NCBI GenBank assembly: GCA_958447445.1 | Contig: CAUDAE010000021.1 | Span: 1-19,893, forward strand | DNA length: 19,893 nucleotides | Source of the DNA: an uncultured Collinsella sp. | GTDB taxonomy: Bacteria; Actinomycetota; Coriobacteriia; Coriobacteriales; Coriobacteriaceae | Direction of reading: 5' to 3' | Shown here: positions 1 to 6,600 of the stretch, in pieces | Layout of the letters: every line of letters begins with the position of its first letter | Position numbering within the stretch: position 1 is the stretch's first letter | The notes under the pieces: generated by a model | The model's database searches: none | What the model saw: only the letters and a program-made list of their open reading frames with translations | What the model was told of the DNA's origin: nothing | Made by a program: the position numbers and the translations under genes

Positions 1-130
1 TCACGTATGGCATGGCATAGGAGAGAGCGGTTCCAATCACCGTGATAGCAATGAAGACGAAAGCCCCTTTTGCTCTGATGAACCTCGAGAGAACGCATCG
101 AATCAAGGAAGGCCCCAATCTACCCGCCAC
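1..130 (-). CDS. N-terminal fragment of a membrane protein, possibly an ABC exporter (partial at window edge)
   Basis: The minus strand is open from a GTG at 130-128 to the window edge, giving about 43 residues. They read as a short basic stretch (RLGPSLIRCVLSRFIRAKG) followed by a hydrophobic helix (AFVFIAITVIGTALSYAMPYV). A basic N-terminus followed by a helix ending in a Pro is what the first transmembrane helix of ABC-type exporters often looks like, but the fragment is too short to assign a family. No convincing Shine-Dalgarno lies in front of the GTG; a TTG at 115-113 is an alternative start. An in-frame TGA lies just upstream of the GTG. The region beside it contains a pseudogene, so this could also be a remnant. 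The open frame is seen; the ABC exporter idea is inference. Confidence 0.4.
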   Translation of the reverse strand, partial: MAGRLGPSLIRCVLSRFIRAKGAFVFIAITVIGTALSYAMPYV

Positions 131-445
131 AAAACATCAATCACTGATACCTTACACCTCAACACAACAGGAGCGAAGATTTGCCAATGAGACTGCTTTA
201 AGATTGCCTTGGGCCAATACGATCTCAAGCTCTTCCTACAAGAGAGTCGGAATCGGACATCTCCTCCGACGAACCTGGCAATCGGGCGGTTGAAATATCT
301 TTTTCAACCGCCCGATTGCCACAATAGATTTGAGCATCCGCCCACAAACGTCCGCGTTTTATACCCATCAAATCCTTTGCCTTTTGTCGTCTAGACTAGA
401 AAAATCGCTCGAAATAACGCAACCGGCCTGCTCGCTTGAAGAAAC
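131..445. other. Intergenic region, AT-richer, no gene recognised
   Basis: This stretch lies between the left-edge membrane gene and the methyltransferase pseudogene. Open frames here are short, lack recognisable protein motifs and have no good ribosome binding site. Its one clear structure is the perfect inverted repeat at 277-320. A minus-strand GGAGGAG followed by an 11-codon frame (MSDSDSLVGRA, about 265-232) lies just beyond the repeat, but the spacing to its ATG is too short to call it a leader peptide. Confidence 0.5.
277..320. repeat. Perfect 19-bp inverted repeat with 6-nt loop
   Basis: Arms at 277-295 and 302-320 are exact reverse complements (left arm GGCAATCGGGCGGTTGAAA) around a 6-nt loop. 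As RNA this is a very stable hairpin on either strand. Neither side is followed by a clear U-tract, so it is not a textbook intrinsic terminator, although it could still end transcription from the pseudogene side. Other possibilities are a leader hairpin for the minus-strand gene at 1-130, or a small mobile palindrome. Confidence 0.7.
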
Positions 446-1130
446 CTAAGCCCGTAACGTAGATGTGCAAACTTCCGAAACGCCTTGCGCGGCATAGTGC
501 GTATAAACTTCGTCAACCGCCTCAGAAATATCTGAGTATCGCGCCGGGTCAAAAGCATACGATGTCGCAGCTATACCCTGCACCCATTCGGAACGCGGAT
601 TAATTGAATAGCCACACAGCATCATCATACATGCATCTAGACCTGATTTCCCAAGTATCCGACGTATTGATGAGAGCATCGCGGGTCGCCCCTGCACCAT
701 CGTCGTCACCCCTATTAGCAGTATTTACCGTTTTTCTCTAAATGCGTATCGCCACCCTTAAGAATACGAAGTGTTTTATCCAGACCCGATTGTCCTCCAT
801 CTCAAACGAAGGGATAAGGAATCTCATCCGGAATCGGCAGTAACGGAGGATTCACAACGACAAGCGAAAAACATGAGTCATCTCTCAGAGGGGAGTAAAG
901 GCTCCCCTCAAGCACCCTAGTTTCGTCATCCAAAGAGTTGATGGCAGTGTTTTTCTTACAAAGGTCGACAACAAAAGGGTTGATTTCTACAGATGTTACA
1001 TCCATGCCACAGTTGGTAAGTATCAGGCCCTGTATTCTGGGGCCAGAACACAAATCGAGAGCCTTCCGTGCGCTCTGCGGTGTAAGGCGCCAATCTCAGC
1101 AAATCTGTCCCACAATACTGCGCTGAAGAA
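446..1130 (-). pseudogene. Decayed SAM-dependent methyltransferase (class I Rossmann type)
   Basis: The methyltransferase can be read only by joining frames. From 1095 the minus strand encodes a motif-I region (ALDLCSGPRIQGL), an acidic motif-II region (VTSVEINPFVVDLCKKN) and a motif-IV region (VVVNPPLLPIPDEIPYPFV). An in-frame TGA at 804-802 then interrupts a sequence that continues as DGGQSGLDKTLRIL. A frameshift near 722-723 moves the frame to LLIGVTTMVQGRPAML and runs on to TAG at 448-446. Upstream of 1095 the likely N-terminal part (FAEIGAL) is in another frame. Motif I has Arg where the second loop Gly is expected. NPP after motif I is typical of methyltransferases acting on nitrogen in proteins or nucleic acids, but the substrate cannot be told. 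The 5' limit is uncertain (about 1100-1240). Confidence 0.75.
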
Positions 1131-1299
1131 CAAGACGGAACCCCTGAGCCAAACTCCCCTATACCTTATTAAGGCTAAGACAGGCAAGTTCACGCACCCG
1201 GCATATTCCAGAATAACATCCTATTGTTTTAGATGCTCTACAAGCATGAACAGCCGCGAATCGGAAAGATCTTCTAGTTTCGCCCCGACTGACCGCCAA

Positions 1300-1314
1300 G
1301 GGCCAAAATGGCCC
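1300..1314. repeat. Short palindromic hairpin
   Basis: The sequence GGGCCA-AAA-TGGCCC is a perfect 6-bp stem with a 3-nt loop. It lies downstream of the minus-strand FHA gene and close to the larger inverted repeat at 1364-1396. Both may be parts of one intergenic repeat unit or act as consecutive 3'-end hairpins. There is no U-tract. Confidence 0.4.
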
Positions 1315-1363
1315 CTCCATCCCCGGGCGACTGGCTCTGGCGCGCCGAGGAGTGTCCCCAAGT

Positions 1364-1396
1364 GCCGGCAGAAAAGAAACGTCCCTATCTGCCGGC
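1364..1396 (-). repeat. Inverted repeat at the 3' end of the FHA gene (REP-like or terminator)
   Basis: Arms GCCGGCAGA (1364-1372) and TCTGCCGGC (1388-1396) are perfect complements around a 15-nt loop. The right arm touches the stop codon of the minus-strand FHA gene, so the hairpin would form directly at the mRNA 3' end. Read on the minus strand, the flank holds the related strings GGGACGTTTC and GGGGACACTCC, which look like dispersed intergenic repeats. No U-tract follows, so intrinsic termination is uncertain. Confidence 0.5.
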
Positions 1397-2334
1397 TAGA
1401 GGGCACCGAAGAGAATGGCGTAGGTAGTGGATTCGCCGAGCTTGAGCTCGTCGCCGGGATTGAGTTGGGCGGAACGGCCGGGCTCGACCTGAATGCAGAC
1501 GCGCGTGGCCCCGTTTACCACCACGGTTCCGTTGGTGGACGACAAGTCCTCGACGTGCCAGATATTTTGAGCATCGCACCAGATATGGGCATGGCGGGCC
1601 GAGACATCGTCGCCGACGTCGGTAATATCGCCCTCACCAGTGGCCAGCGCGCCAATCTCAACACCCTGCTCACTCGGCTGAATCCAGCGCGGGGCGCTCA
1701 CGACAAAACTGTTTTGCACGCGCAGCAAGCCCAAGGGGTGCGCCGGGGCGGGTTCGCGTTCGCCCGCGGTCAGCGACATGCCAAGCGAACGCGGCGTGGA
1801 TGTGCCTCCGCCACAGGTCGCGTGTGCGTAGTCGATGGCATAGTTCACCGAGGACCGCACATCCGCCGAACAACCGACGGCGACAAACAGCACCAGCACG
1901 GCCTCGGCGCGCTCGGCGGGCATGAGTTCCGCCGCCTGGGACAGGCGATCGAGCGCGTTGCGATAGAGATTCGTGTCCTGGTGGCACTCTTCGGGCGCGC
2001 GTACCATCGGTTCACCTGCAGGACCGCACACCATATTGATCACAGCCGTGGAGTCCATGGGATTGCGCTGGCGCAGGGCCAGTTGCGACATAATACGCGC
2101 AGCCGAGGTACCGTATTCGGCAAAGTAGCGCTGCTGAAGCGTGCCGACCGGCGCGCGAACGATAAAGCGGGAAACCCAAGAGCGATCGGCGGCTCGGCTC
2201 TGCGGGCTGCGGCCGTCGGCGAGCGGACGGGACGAAAGCACCAAGCCGCACAGCTCGATATGGCTCAGATGCGCTGCGCGCTTAACGATGTCAAACATGG
2301 CCCCGCACGGGGTGAGCACACCTTGAGATGCCAT
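1396..2334 (-). CDS. FHA-domain protein, last gene of the kinase module
   Basis: A 312-residue cytoplasmic protein with no membrane segment. The last ~85 residues are an FHA fold: VSARHAHI supplies the conserved Ser, Arg and His of the phosphothreonine-binding loops, and LSSTNGT supplies the Asn-Gly loop. The first FHA motif is degenerate: IGALATGEGD has Ala where the usual Gly-Arg has Arg. Residues 1-~225 match no family I recognise; they contain several Cys (ELCGLV, MVCGPAG, VGCSADV, ATCGGG) and an Ala/Glu-rich helical stretch (LSQAAELMPAERAEAVLVLF). The ATG is 3 nt past the kinase stop, with AAGGAGG about 8 nt before it, so translation is probably coupled to the kinase gene. The likely role is binding phosphothreonine made by that kinase; this is inferred from FHA biology and adjacency. 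The function of the N-terminal part is unknown. Confidence 0.85.
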   Translation of the reverse strand: MASQGVLTPCGAMFDIVKRAAHLSHIELCGLVLSSRPLADGRSPQSRAADRSWVSRFIVRAPVGTLQQRYFAEYGTSAARIMSQLALRQRNPMDSTAVINMVCGPAGEPMVRAPEECHQDTNLYRNALDRLSQAAELMPAERAEAVLVLFVAVGCSADVRSSVNYAIDYAHATCGGGTSTPRSLGMSLTAGEREPAPAHPLGLLRVQNSFVVSAPRWIQPSEQGVEIGALATGEGDITDVGDDVSARHAHIWCDAQNIWHVEDLSSTNGTVVVNGATRVCIQVEPGRSAQLNPGDELKLGESTTYAILFGAL

Positions 2335-2337
2335 GAC

Positions 2338-4182
2338 CTAGGCCTCCTTGGTCGTAGAAATAGAATCGGACGATACTTCGACAGGTCCGCCAAAAGTACG
2401 GACAGCTGCGGCTCCACCGGCAAGCGGAGTCGCCATCTGGGCTTTTGTGCGTCGCGGTGCCGAAACGGGAAGTTCAAAGGCAAAGCCCATCGCAAGCAAA
2501 AACCACGTAAGCGTATAGGTTGCAACCAGAGCGGCAACAAGGCCGCCCATCACGGCGCGTTGGGAAAATACGCTACATGCAGCCACAACCAGCACCGGAA
2601 CCTCGCAGGCAGAAAGCGCAAGCACACCCTGCAGGAAGCCCGAGCGCCGATCGCGCGCAAGTGCCCCCGCGGCAACGCCGGCTATGCCTGGCAGCGCCAA
2701 CGCCAGTGCGGCAATAATACCCGGTAGCGACCCAGACCACACGAGCGATCCCAAAGTCGCCGTCACGCGAGCGCCCGACGCCAGCAGCGCGGCCGAAACC
2801 ACGACCACAGCCCAAACCACGCCACAGACGACCGTCGCGCCGACCATCAGCGCGCGACGAACCGCGCGGCCAGACGCATCCATGGGGCACGGCGTGAGCG
2901 GCTCGCCGCGAAGCGAACGATCGACATTTTGCGCATAGTGGTCACAAAACGCCGAGAGCGCCGCCTCGACCGCCGCCGGCTCGGGACGATCTTTTTGATG
3001 GCTGGACAGACAGGCCATCACCACGTCGAACAGCTGGGCATCGACAAACGCCAGCGCATCGCGTAGCTCTTCGGAATCCGGCTCAAGCCCTAGCTGCTGG
3101 GCCTGCTCGGCCGCGGCGAGCGCCACATCGGGCTCACGACGAAGCAGCTGAGTCAAATCACAACCGGGCGCATGGGCACCAATGGGATAGTCGGGCCGCG
3201 TGTCCATCTTGAGACGGTAGGGGCTCGCGATGTCGCGCGTCTTTTTGCGCGAACCCGAGGTGCCCGAGGTGCTCGGCGCGGCTTCGTATGGCGCGACGCC
3301 GGCAATGAGCTCGTAAACCGTGCTTGCCGCGGCATAGACGTCGATCGCCGGCGACATACGCAAAGCGCGCAGGTCGGGAATATCGTCGGTGAGCATCTCG
3401 GGCGGGGCATAGGCAACCGTCGCGCGACGCAGCGTGGCATAGCGCTCCGTAAACGACGCCTTGCCGCCGGTACCGGCCACGGCCGACGCAGGCTCAAGCG
3501 CCAGCGACGAGCCAAAGTCGATCAGGCACAGGTCAAAGGTGCCCTCGGCAAGCTGCCGGTCAAGCGGTAGACGCGCCGTACGCACCATAATATTAGCGGG
3601 CGAGATATCGCGATGGACAAAGCCCTCACCCACCAGGCTCATACGGCAGAGCAGATCGAACAGGTCGCGACCCAGACGCGCCGCCACAAGCGGCGACAGG
3701 CGTCCGGCATCGTCCACGGCGAGTCGCGAACGCAAGCGGGCAAGTGTCTCGCCCTCGACCCATTCCATGACAATTGCAGGCACACCGTCGACCTCGCCCC
3801 AGCCATAGAGGCGGGGAAAGCCCTTAAGGCCCGAAAGGGCGCGATGGCATTCGTATTCCTCGCGAAACGCCGCCTTGAACTTGGCGACCAGCGCCTCGTG
3901 AGCGGCATCGTCATCAAACTCATCGCGCGTCGGCAAGATGAGCTGCTTGAGTGCCACTGCCTCGCCTTGGGCGTTGACGGCACGCGTCACGCGGCCGATA
4001 CCGCCACGGCGCATGGTGGCATCGTCGGCAAACAGCATCGTAAAACGACGCAGATAGGTAGGCAGTTCGTCCTGACCGAGCGCAATGGCCGGCTCAAACC
4101 CGTCGACACGCGCCAGGCGCAGGCCGACCATGGGATCGCGACCGAGCGATTGTGGTGTGGTAGATGCAAGATCGGTCATCAT
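2338..4182 (-). CDS. Membrane-anchored Ser/Thr protein kinase with polytopic C-terminus
   Basis: A 614-residue Hanks-type kinase. Visible landmarks are a glycine loop (RRGGIGRV, residues 58-65), the ATP Lys in VALKQL (K79), the catalytic loop HRDISPANIM (H190-R191-D192), the metal-binding DFG (222-224) and an APPEM activation-segment end (259-263). The catalytic-loop Lys of HRDxKxxN is Ser here; HRDISPxN is a known bacterial variant, so activity is still plausible. Residues ~445-590 hold about four hydrophobic helices, so the C-terminal part sits in the membrane and there is no extracellular sensor such as PASTA. The start shares an ATGA with the stop of the upstream exported-protein gene (4182-4179); a second ATG is the next-but-one codon. 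With the FHA gene 3 nt downstream, this is the centre of a three-gene signalling unit. The substrate is unknown. Confidence 0.9.
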   Translation of the reverse strand: MMTDLASTTPQSLGRDPMVGLRLARVDGFEPAIALGQDELPTYLRRFTMLFADDATMRRGGIGRVTRAVNAQGEAVALKQLILPTRDEFDDDAAHEALVAKFKAAFREEYECHRALSGLKGFPRLYGWGEVDGVPAIVMEWVEGETLARLRSRLAVDDAGRLSPLVAARLGRDLFDLLCRMSLVGEGFVHRDISPANIMVRTARLPLDRQLAEGTFDLCLIDFGSSLALEPASAVAGTGGKASFTERYATLRRATVAYAPPEMLTDDIPDLRALRMSPAIDVYAAASTVYELIAGVAPYEAAPSTSGTSGSRKKTRDIASPYRLKMDTRPDYPIGAHAPGCDLTQLLRREPDVALAAAEQAQQLGLEPDSEELRDALAFVDAQLFDVVMACLSSHQKDRPEPAAVEAALSAFCDHYAQNVDRSLRGEPLTPCPMDASGRAVRRALMVGATVVCGVVWAVVVVSAALLASGARVTATLGSLVWSGSLPGIIAALALALPGIAGVAAGALARDRRSGFLQGVLALSACEVPVLVVAACSVFSQRAVMGGLVAALVATYTLTWFLLAMGFAFELPVSAPRRTKAQMATPLAGGAAAVRTFGGPVEVSSDSISTTKEA

Positions 4183-5141
4183 AGGGCAAGCGCCGCCACG
4201 TTATTGTTGAAGTTACCGAGCGCGACGTCATCATCGCCGTAATGGCCGACCCATTGACATAGGTTGGTGTAACAGCCCCACAGATTGGCATACTGCTGAT
4301 ACCACTTTGACCGGGGCGAGAATGTCTGACGACCGAACTCGGCTCGAATGACAAACATCTCCCCGACCAGGCTGTCACACGGCCTGGGATCTCCCGTAGA
4401 GTTATAGGTCGAGACCACGTCATTGGCACGAGAAACATAGCCGTCGAGCATGTTGTACTTGGTCACAAGCCAGCTGTGAATGCTCTCTTCCTCAGCAGCG
4501 GAAAGGCCACCGGAGTTTGCATCGTTGTCAGTGTTGCCGCCCGTCGAGCCGCCATTTCCAGACCCTCCGGTAGAGGAGCCCGACCCAGAGCCGCCGCTCG
4601 AACTCGACGAATTCGAGCCGGAGCCAGAAGTATCCGAGCTACCGGGCTTTCCGGACTGCTGGGCGTCCTGCTCCTTCTGCTGCTCGACCTTATTCACCGT
4701 TGCCGCCACGCTATTGTTGGACAACCGATCGATGATCTTGGTGTTGGTGAGCACGATGGTTTTGCCATTGGCAAGCGTGACTTCGTTGTCCGGGGCCTCG
4801 GCGCCGTCCGCATCGTCGGTGCCAAACACAATATGCCCGACCACACTTGCCCAAGCATATCCAGTCGTGGTGCCCAGATCGCTTTTGACCTCATGCCCCA
4901 CGCGCGGTTCGCGTGCGGCATGCGCCTGCATCATGGACGGCACGGTCATGCCATAGGCAGAAACGCCAGCTATGACCAGCACCAGCGAGCACGATAGCAG
5001 TGCGTACGCCCGCGGCGCCAAGCCCAGTCGGCGTCGTATGCGCACCGCGGCGCCGCGCTTTGTCTGAGTGCCACCGGGCCGCATGCGTTCTCCTCCAACA
5101 AAAACACGCCGCTCGGGAGCGGCGCATTCATTCGAATCCAT
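4179..5141 (-). CDS. Membrane-anchored exported protein with Ser/Gly linker, function unknown
   Basis: After a basic stretch (TKRGAAVRIRRRLG) there is one hydrophobic segment (YALLSCSLVLVIAGVSAYG), either a signal anchor or an uncleaved signal peptide. Next comes an exported region (~110 residues), a Ser/Gly-only linker (GSGSNSSSSSGGSGSGSS), and a ~110-residue C-terminal domain with three Cys and many aromatic residues (SKWYQQYANLWGCYTNLCQW). I recognise no family. Two starts compete. ATG at 5084 has a strong GGAGGAG 5 nt upstream. ATG at 5141 would coincide with the predicted transcription start, giving a leaderless mRNA; that start is used for the coordinates. The reading frame stays open to 5177. 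The gene overlaps the kinase gene by 4 nt, so the protein may be the extracytoplasmic partner or sensor of that kinase (inference). Confidence 0.75.
   Translation of the reverse strand: MDSNECAAPERRVFVGGERMRPGGTQTKRGAAVRIRRRLGLAPRAYALLSCSLVLVIAGVSAYGMTVPSMMQAHAAREPRVGHEVKSDLGTTTGYAWASVVGHIVFGTDDADGAEAPDNEVTLANGKTIVLTNTKIIDRLSNNSVAATVNKVEQQKEQDAQQSGKPGSSDTSGSGSNSSSSSGGSGSGSSTGGSGNGGSTGGNTDNDANSGGLSAAEEESIHSWLVTKYNMLDGYVSRANDVVSTYNSTGDPRPCDSLVGEMFVIRAEFGRQTFSPRSKWYQQYANLWGCYTNLCQWVGHYGDDDVALGNFNNNVAALAL
5084..5097 (-). promoter_or_regulatory. Strong ribosome binding site and alternative start of the exported-protein gene
   Basis: On the minus strand GGAGGAG precedes an in-frame ATG (5084-5082) by 5 nt, the best Shine-Dalgarno in this part of the window. 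Starting here would give 301 residues that still keep the basic stretch and membrane segment. It lies just downstream of the hairpin at 5107-5124, so folding of that hairpin could decide whether ribosomes reach it. Confidence 0.6.
5096..5124 (-). terminator. Terminator-like hairpin with T-run in the leader of the exported-protein gene
   Basis: CGCCGCTC (5107-5114) pairs with GAGCGGCG (5117-5124); followed on the minus strand by GTGTTTTTGTT, this has the form of an intrinsic terminator. It lies between a predicted promoter (5149-5177) and the strong ribosome binding site at about 5090, so it could be an attenuator, or simply a backstop for read-through from recR. If the start at 5141 is used, the hairpin lies inside the coding sequence. 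Confidence 0.55.
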
Positions 5142-5148
5142 ATTTGAG

Positions 5149-5177
5149 TGTATCAGCGAACCCAAAAGGTTGCGCAA
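5149..5177 (-). promoter_or_regulatory. Predicted sigma-70 type promoter for the kinase module
   Basis: On the minus strand TTGCGC (5177-5172) and GATACA (5154-5149) are separated by 17 nt, matching -35 and -10 spacing of a housekeeping promoter. The start site would fall near 5143-5141, at or next to the ATG at 5141. It lies downstream of the recR terminator, which fits an independent transcription unit for the three genes at 1396-5141. Confidence 0.4.
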
Positions 5178-5254
5178 CGAATGAGCAAATTAAGGATGCG
5201 AGCGGAAGCATCCATGCGATAAGCGGATACGAAGCATCTTTGTTGCACAACAAA

Positions 5255-5300
5255 CTCACAGTCGCACGGGGAAATTATGACTACCCCGTGCGACTGTGAG
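5255..5300 (-). terminator. Terminator after recR
   Basis: A perfect 17-bp stem (arms 5255-5271 and 5284-5300, 12-nt loop) stands 31 nt after the recR stop codon. On the minus strand the stem is followed by TTTGTTG, a short U-rich tail. This fits an intrinsic terminator of the ebfC-recR unit. A smaller palindrome (TTTGTTG-CA-CAACAAA, 5239-5254) abuts it. Confidence 0.7.
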
Positions 5301-5330
5301 GAAAACATACGGCAGGAGCAGGCTCGCCAC

Positions 5331-5927
5331 CTAAATCGCGCGACGGGCCTCGATGGCGCGGCCAAGCGTAAGCTCGTCGGCATACTCCAAGTCGCCGCCC
5401 ACGGGAAGGCCGCTTGCCAGACGCGACACCTCGACGCCCAACGGCTTGATGGTACGGGCCAGATAGCTCGCCGTGGTCTCGCCCTCAATATTGGGGTTGG
5501 TGGCGATGATGACCTCGTGGATGTCCTCGTGGCCCAAGCGTGCCAGCAGCTCTCGAATGTGCAGCTGCTCGGGGCCAATCTTGTCCATGGGACTGATCAC
5601 GCCGCCCAATACGTGGTAGAGGCCGTGGTAGCTGCCCGTGCGCTCGATCGCCTGGACATCGCGCGGCTCGCCCACCACGCAAATGCGAGTGGTATCGCGC
5701 ATCGGGTCCTGGCAGATGGAGCACTCGTCGGCCGTGGCGTAGTTAAAGCAGCGGCTGCAAAAGTGGACCTCCTGCTTGACCTCCAGGATAGCCTCGGCCA
5801 GGCGGCGCGCCTCCTCGGCGTCGGCCTCCAACAGGTAATAGGCGATGCGCTGGGCCGACTTGGGACCAATGCCCGGCAGACGGCCCAGCTCATCGAGCAG
5901 TTTTTGCAGACTGTGGTTGGCACTCAT
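5331..5927 (-). CDS. recR: Recombination mediator protein RecR
   Basis: A 198-residue protein of normal RecR length. The N-terminus carries the helix-hairpin-helix (ELGRLPGIGPKSAQRIA, ~13-29). A four-Cys zinc finger follows (CSRCFNYATADECSIC, ~57-72), then a Toprim domain with ICVVGEPRDVQAIE and the C-terminal GLPVGGDLEYADE signature. RecR works with RecF and RecO to load RecA onto gapped single-stranded DNA in the cytoplasm. The start is the ATG just after ATATAT; no strong Shine-Dalgarno is seen, and the gene begins only 13 nt after the ebfC stop, so translation may depend on coupling to ebfC. The ebfC-recR pair is common in bacteria. Confidence 0.97.
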   Translation of the reverse strand: MSANHSLQKLLDELGRLPGIGPKSAQRIAYYLLEADAEEARRLAEAILEVKQEVHFCSRCFNYATADECSICQDPMRDTTRICVVGEPRDVQAIERTGSYHGLYHVLGGVISPMDKIGPEQLHIRELLARLGHEDIHEVIIATNPNIEGETTASYLARTIKPLGVEVSRLASGLPVGGDLEYADELTLGRAIEARRAI

Positions 5928-5940
5928 ATATATGCGTGTC

Positions 5941-6261
5941 TTAGAACGGCATGCCCGGGATGTTGAGGCCGCCGGTGATGGCGCCCATCTGCTTGTTGGC
6001 GAGCTCGTTGACGCCGCGGACGGCCTCGTTGACGGCAGCCATGATCATATCCTGCAGCATATCGACGTCCTCGGGATCGAGCGCATCGGGATCGATGGTG
6101 AGGTTGACGAGCTCCATCTCGCCGTTAACGGTCACCTTGACCATGCCGCCGCCGGCAGAGGCGTCGACGGTCTGGGACTTGAGGTTCTCCTGCACGGCGG
6201 CAAGCTGCTCCTGCATCTTGCGAGCCTGCTTCATCATCTGCTGCATGTTCATACCGGCCAT
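5941..6261 (-). CDS. ebfC: YbaB/EbfC family nucleoid-associated protein
   Basis: A 106-residue protein matching YbaB/EbfC throughout: a Met/Gln-rich N-terminal helix (MNMQQMMKQARKMQEQLA), the central strand region (GGGMVKVTVNGEMELVNLTIDP) and the C-terminal helix (DMLQDMIMAAVNEAVRGV). Family members are small dimeric DNA-binding proteins of the nucleoid, and the gene usually sits between dnaX and recR. AAAGGAG (6268-6274) lies 6 nt ahead of the ATG. Here it is separated from dnaX by about 830 bp carrying an opposite-strand gene, so it probably has its own promoter. Confidence 0.95.
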   Translation of the reverse strand: MAGMNMQQMMKQARKMQEQLAAVQENLKSQTVDASAGGGMVKVTVNGEMELVNLTIDPDALDPEDVDMLQDMIMAAVNEAVRGVNELANKQMGAITGGLNIPGMPF

Positions 6262-6423
6262 GATGGCTCCTTTACGTGCGGCCGCACGCCGAGCTGCAAG
6301 GGCAGCCGGAGCACGGCGGGACTTTCAAACTCAAAAATCGTACCACGGCGCGCGGCGAGAGAGCGGGGCGGACGTGTTACCTCAGTCGATATACATGTCC
6401 TCCAATACAAACCGCACTCAAAG

Positions 6424-6458
6424 ATTATGCAAGGTCGAATTATGCAAGGTTGCATAAT
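6424..6458. repeat. Direct and inverted repeats, operator-like
   Basis: ATTATGCAAGGT occurs twice (6424-6435 and 6439-6450), 15 nt apart. The second copy also forms a 9-bp palindrome ATTATGCAA-GG-TTGCATAAT (6439-6458). This is a local AT-rich island between divergent genes. Such a paired half-site layout is typical of a dimeric repressor or activator site; the protein is unknown. Confidence 0.5.
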
Positions 6459-6560
6459 ATCGCACACTCAATCTAGTAGAGCCGAATCCGGCATTTCATG
6501 TGCGCCACTAAATAGCTAAATGCCGAACCGCTGCTCGAGGCGGCGCACATGGCGGCAGGG

Positions 6561-6596
6561 TATAATTTGATTGCCATAGATAGTAATTTGGAGGTG
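6561..6596 (+). promoter_or_regulatory. -10 box and Shine-Dalgarno of the small membrane-protein gene
   Basis: A consensus TATAAT at 6561-6566 is followed by GGAGGTG (6590-6596), 4 nt before the ATG at 6601. No good -35 is seen 17 nt upstream, so the promoter may need an activator; the repeats at 6424-6458 lie about 100 bp upstream. Confidence 0.55.
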
Positions 6597-6600
6597 CCCC

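Larger units (their letters stand above)
6262..6600. other. Intergenic region between ebfC and the plus-strand membrane gene, with operator-like repeats
   Basis: No gene was found here. It separates two divergent genes and holds the repeat cluster at 6424-6458, a wide inverted repeat (CGGCATTT 6489-6496 / AAATGCCG 6518-6525) and the -10 element at 6561-6566. Open frames crossing it have no motifs or usable ribosome binding sites. I looked for tRNA and SRP-RNA folds, because an SRP RNA gene often neighbours dnaX, and saw none. Confidence 0.5.

Noticed and set aside
42..394. Two short plus-strand open frames (42-293, 209-394)
   Set aside because: No ribosome binding site, no motifs, and they run through the palindrome at 277-320; the opposite strand at 1-130 reads as a membrane segment.
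1246..2727. 493-codon open frame on the plus strand
   Set aside because: Antisense to the FHA gene and the kinase 3' end; composition is Arg/Gly/His-rich without motifs, an artefact of high GC.
6380..6400. GGAGGAC followed by a four-codon minus-strand frame (MYID)
   Set aside because: Too short to judge as a leader peptide and not linked to any attenuator.
6249..6467. 72-codon minus-strand frame ahead of ebfC
   Set aside because: Overlaps the ebfC start in another frame and crosses the operator-like repeats; no motifs.
6262..6600. Possible SRP RNA or tRNA near dnaX
   Set aside because: No conserved SRP loop sequence, cloverleaf or CCA end could be found.
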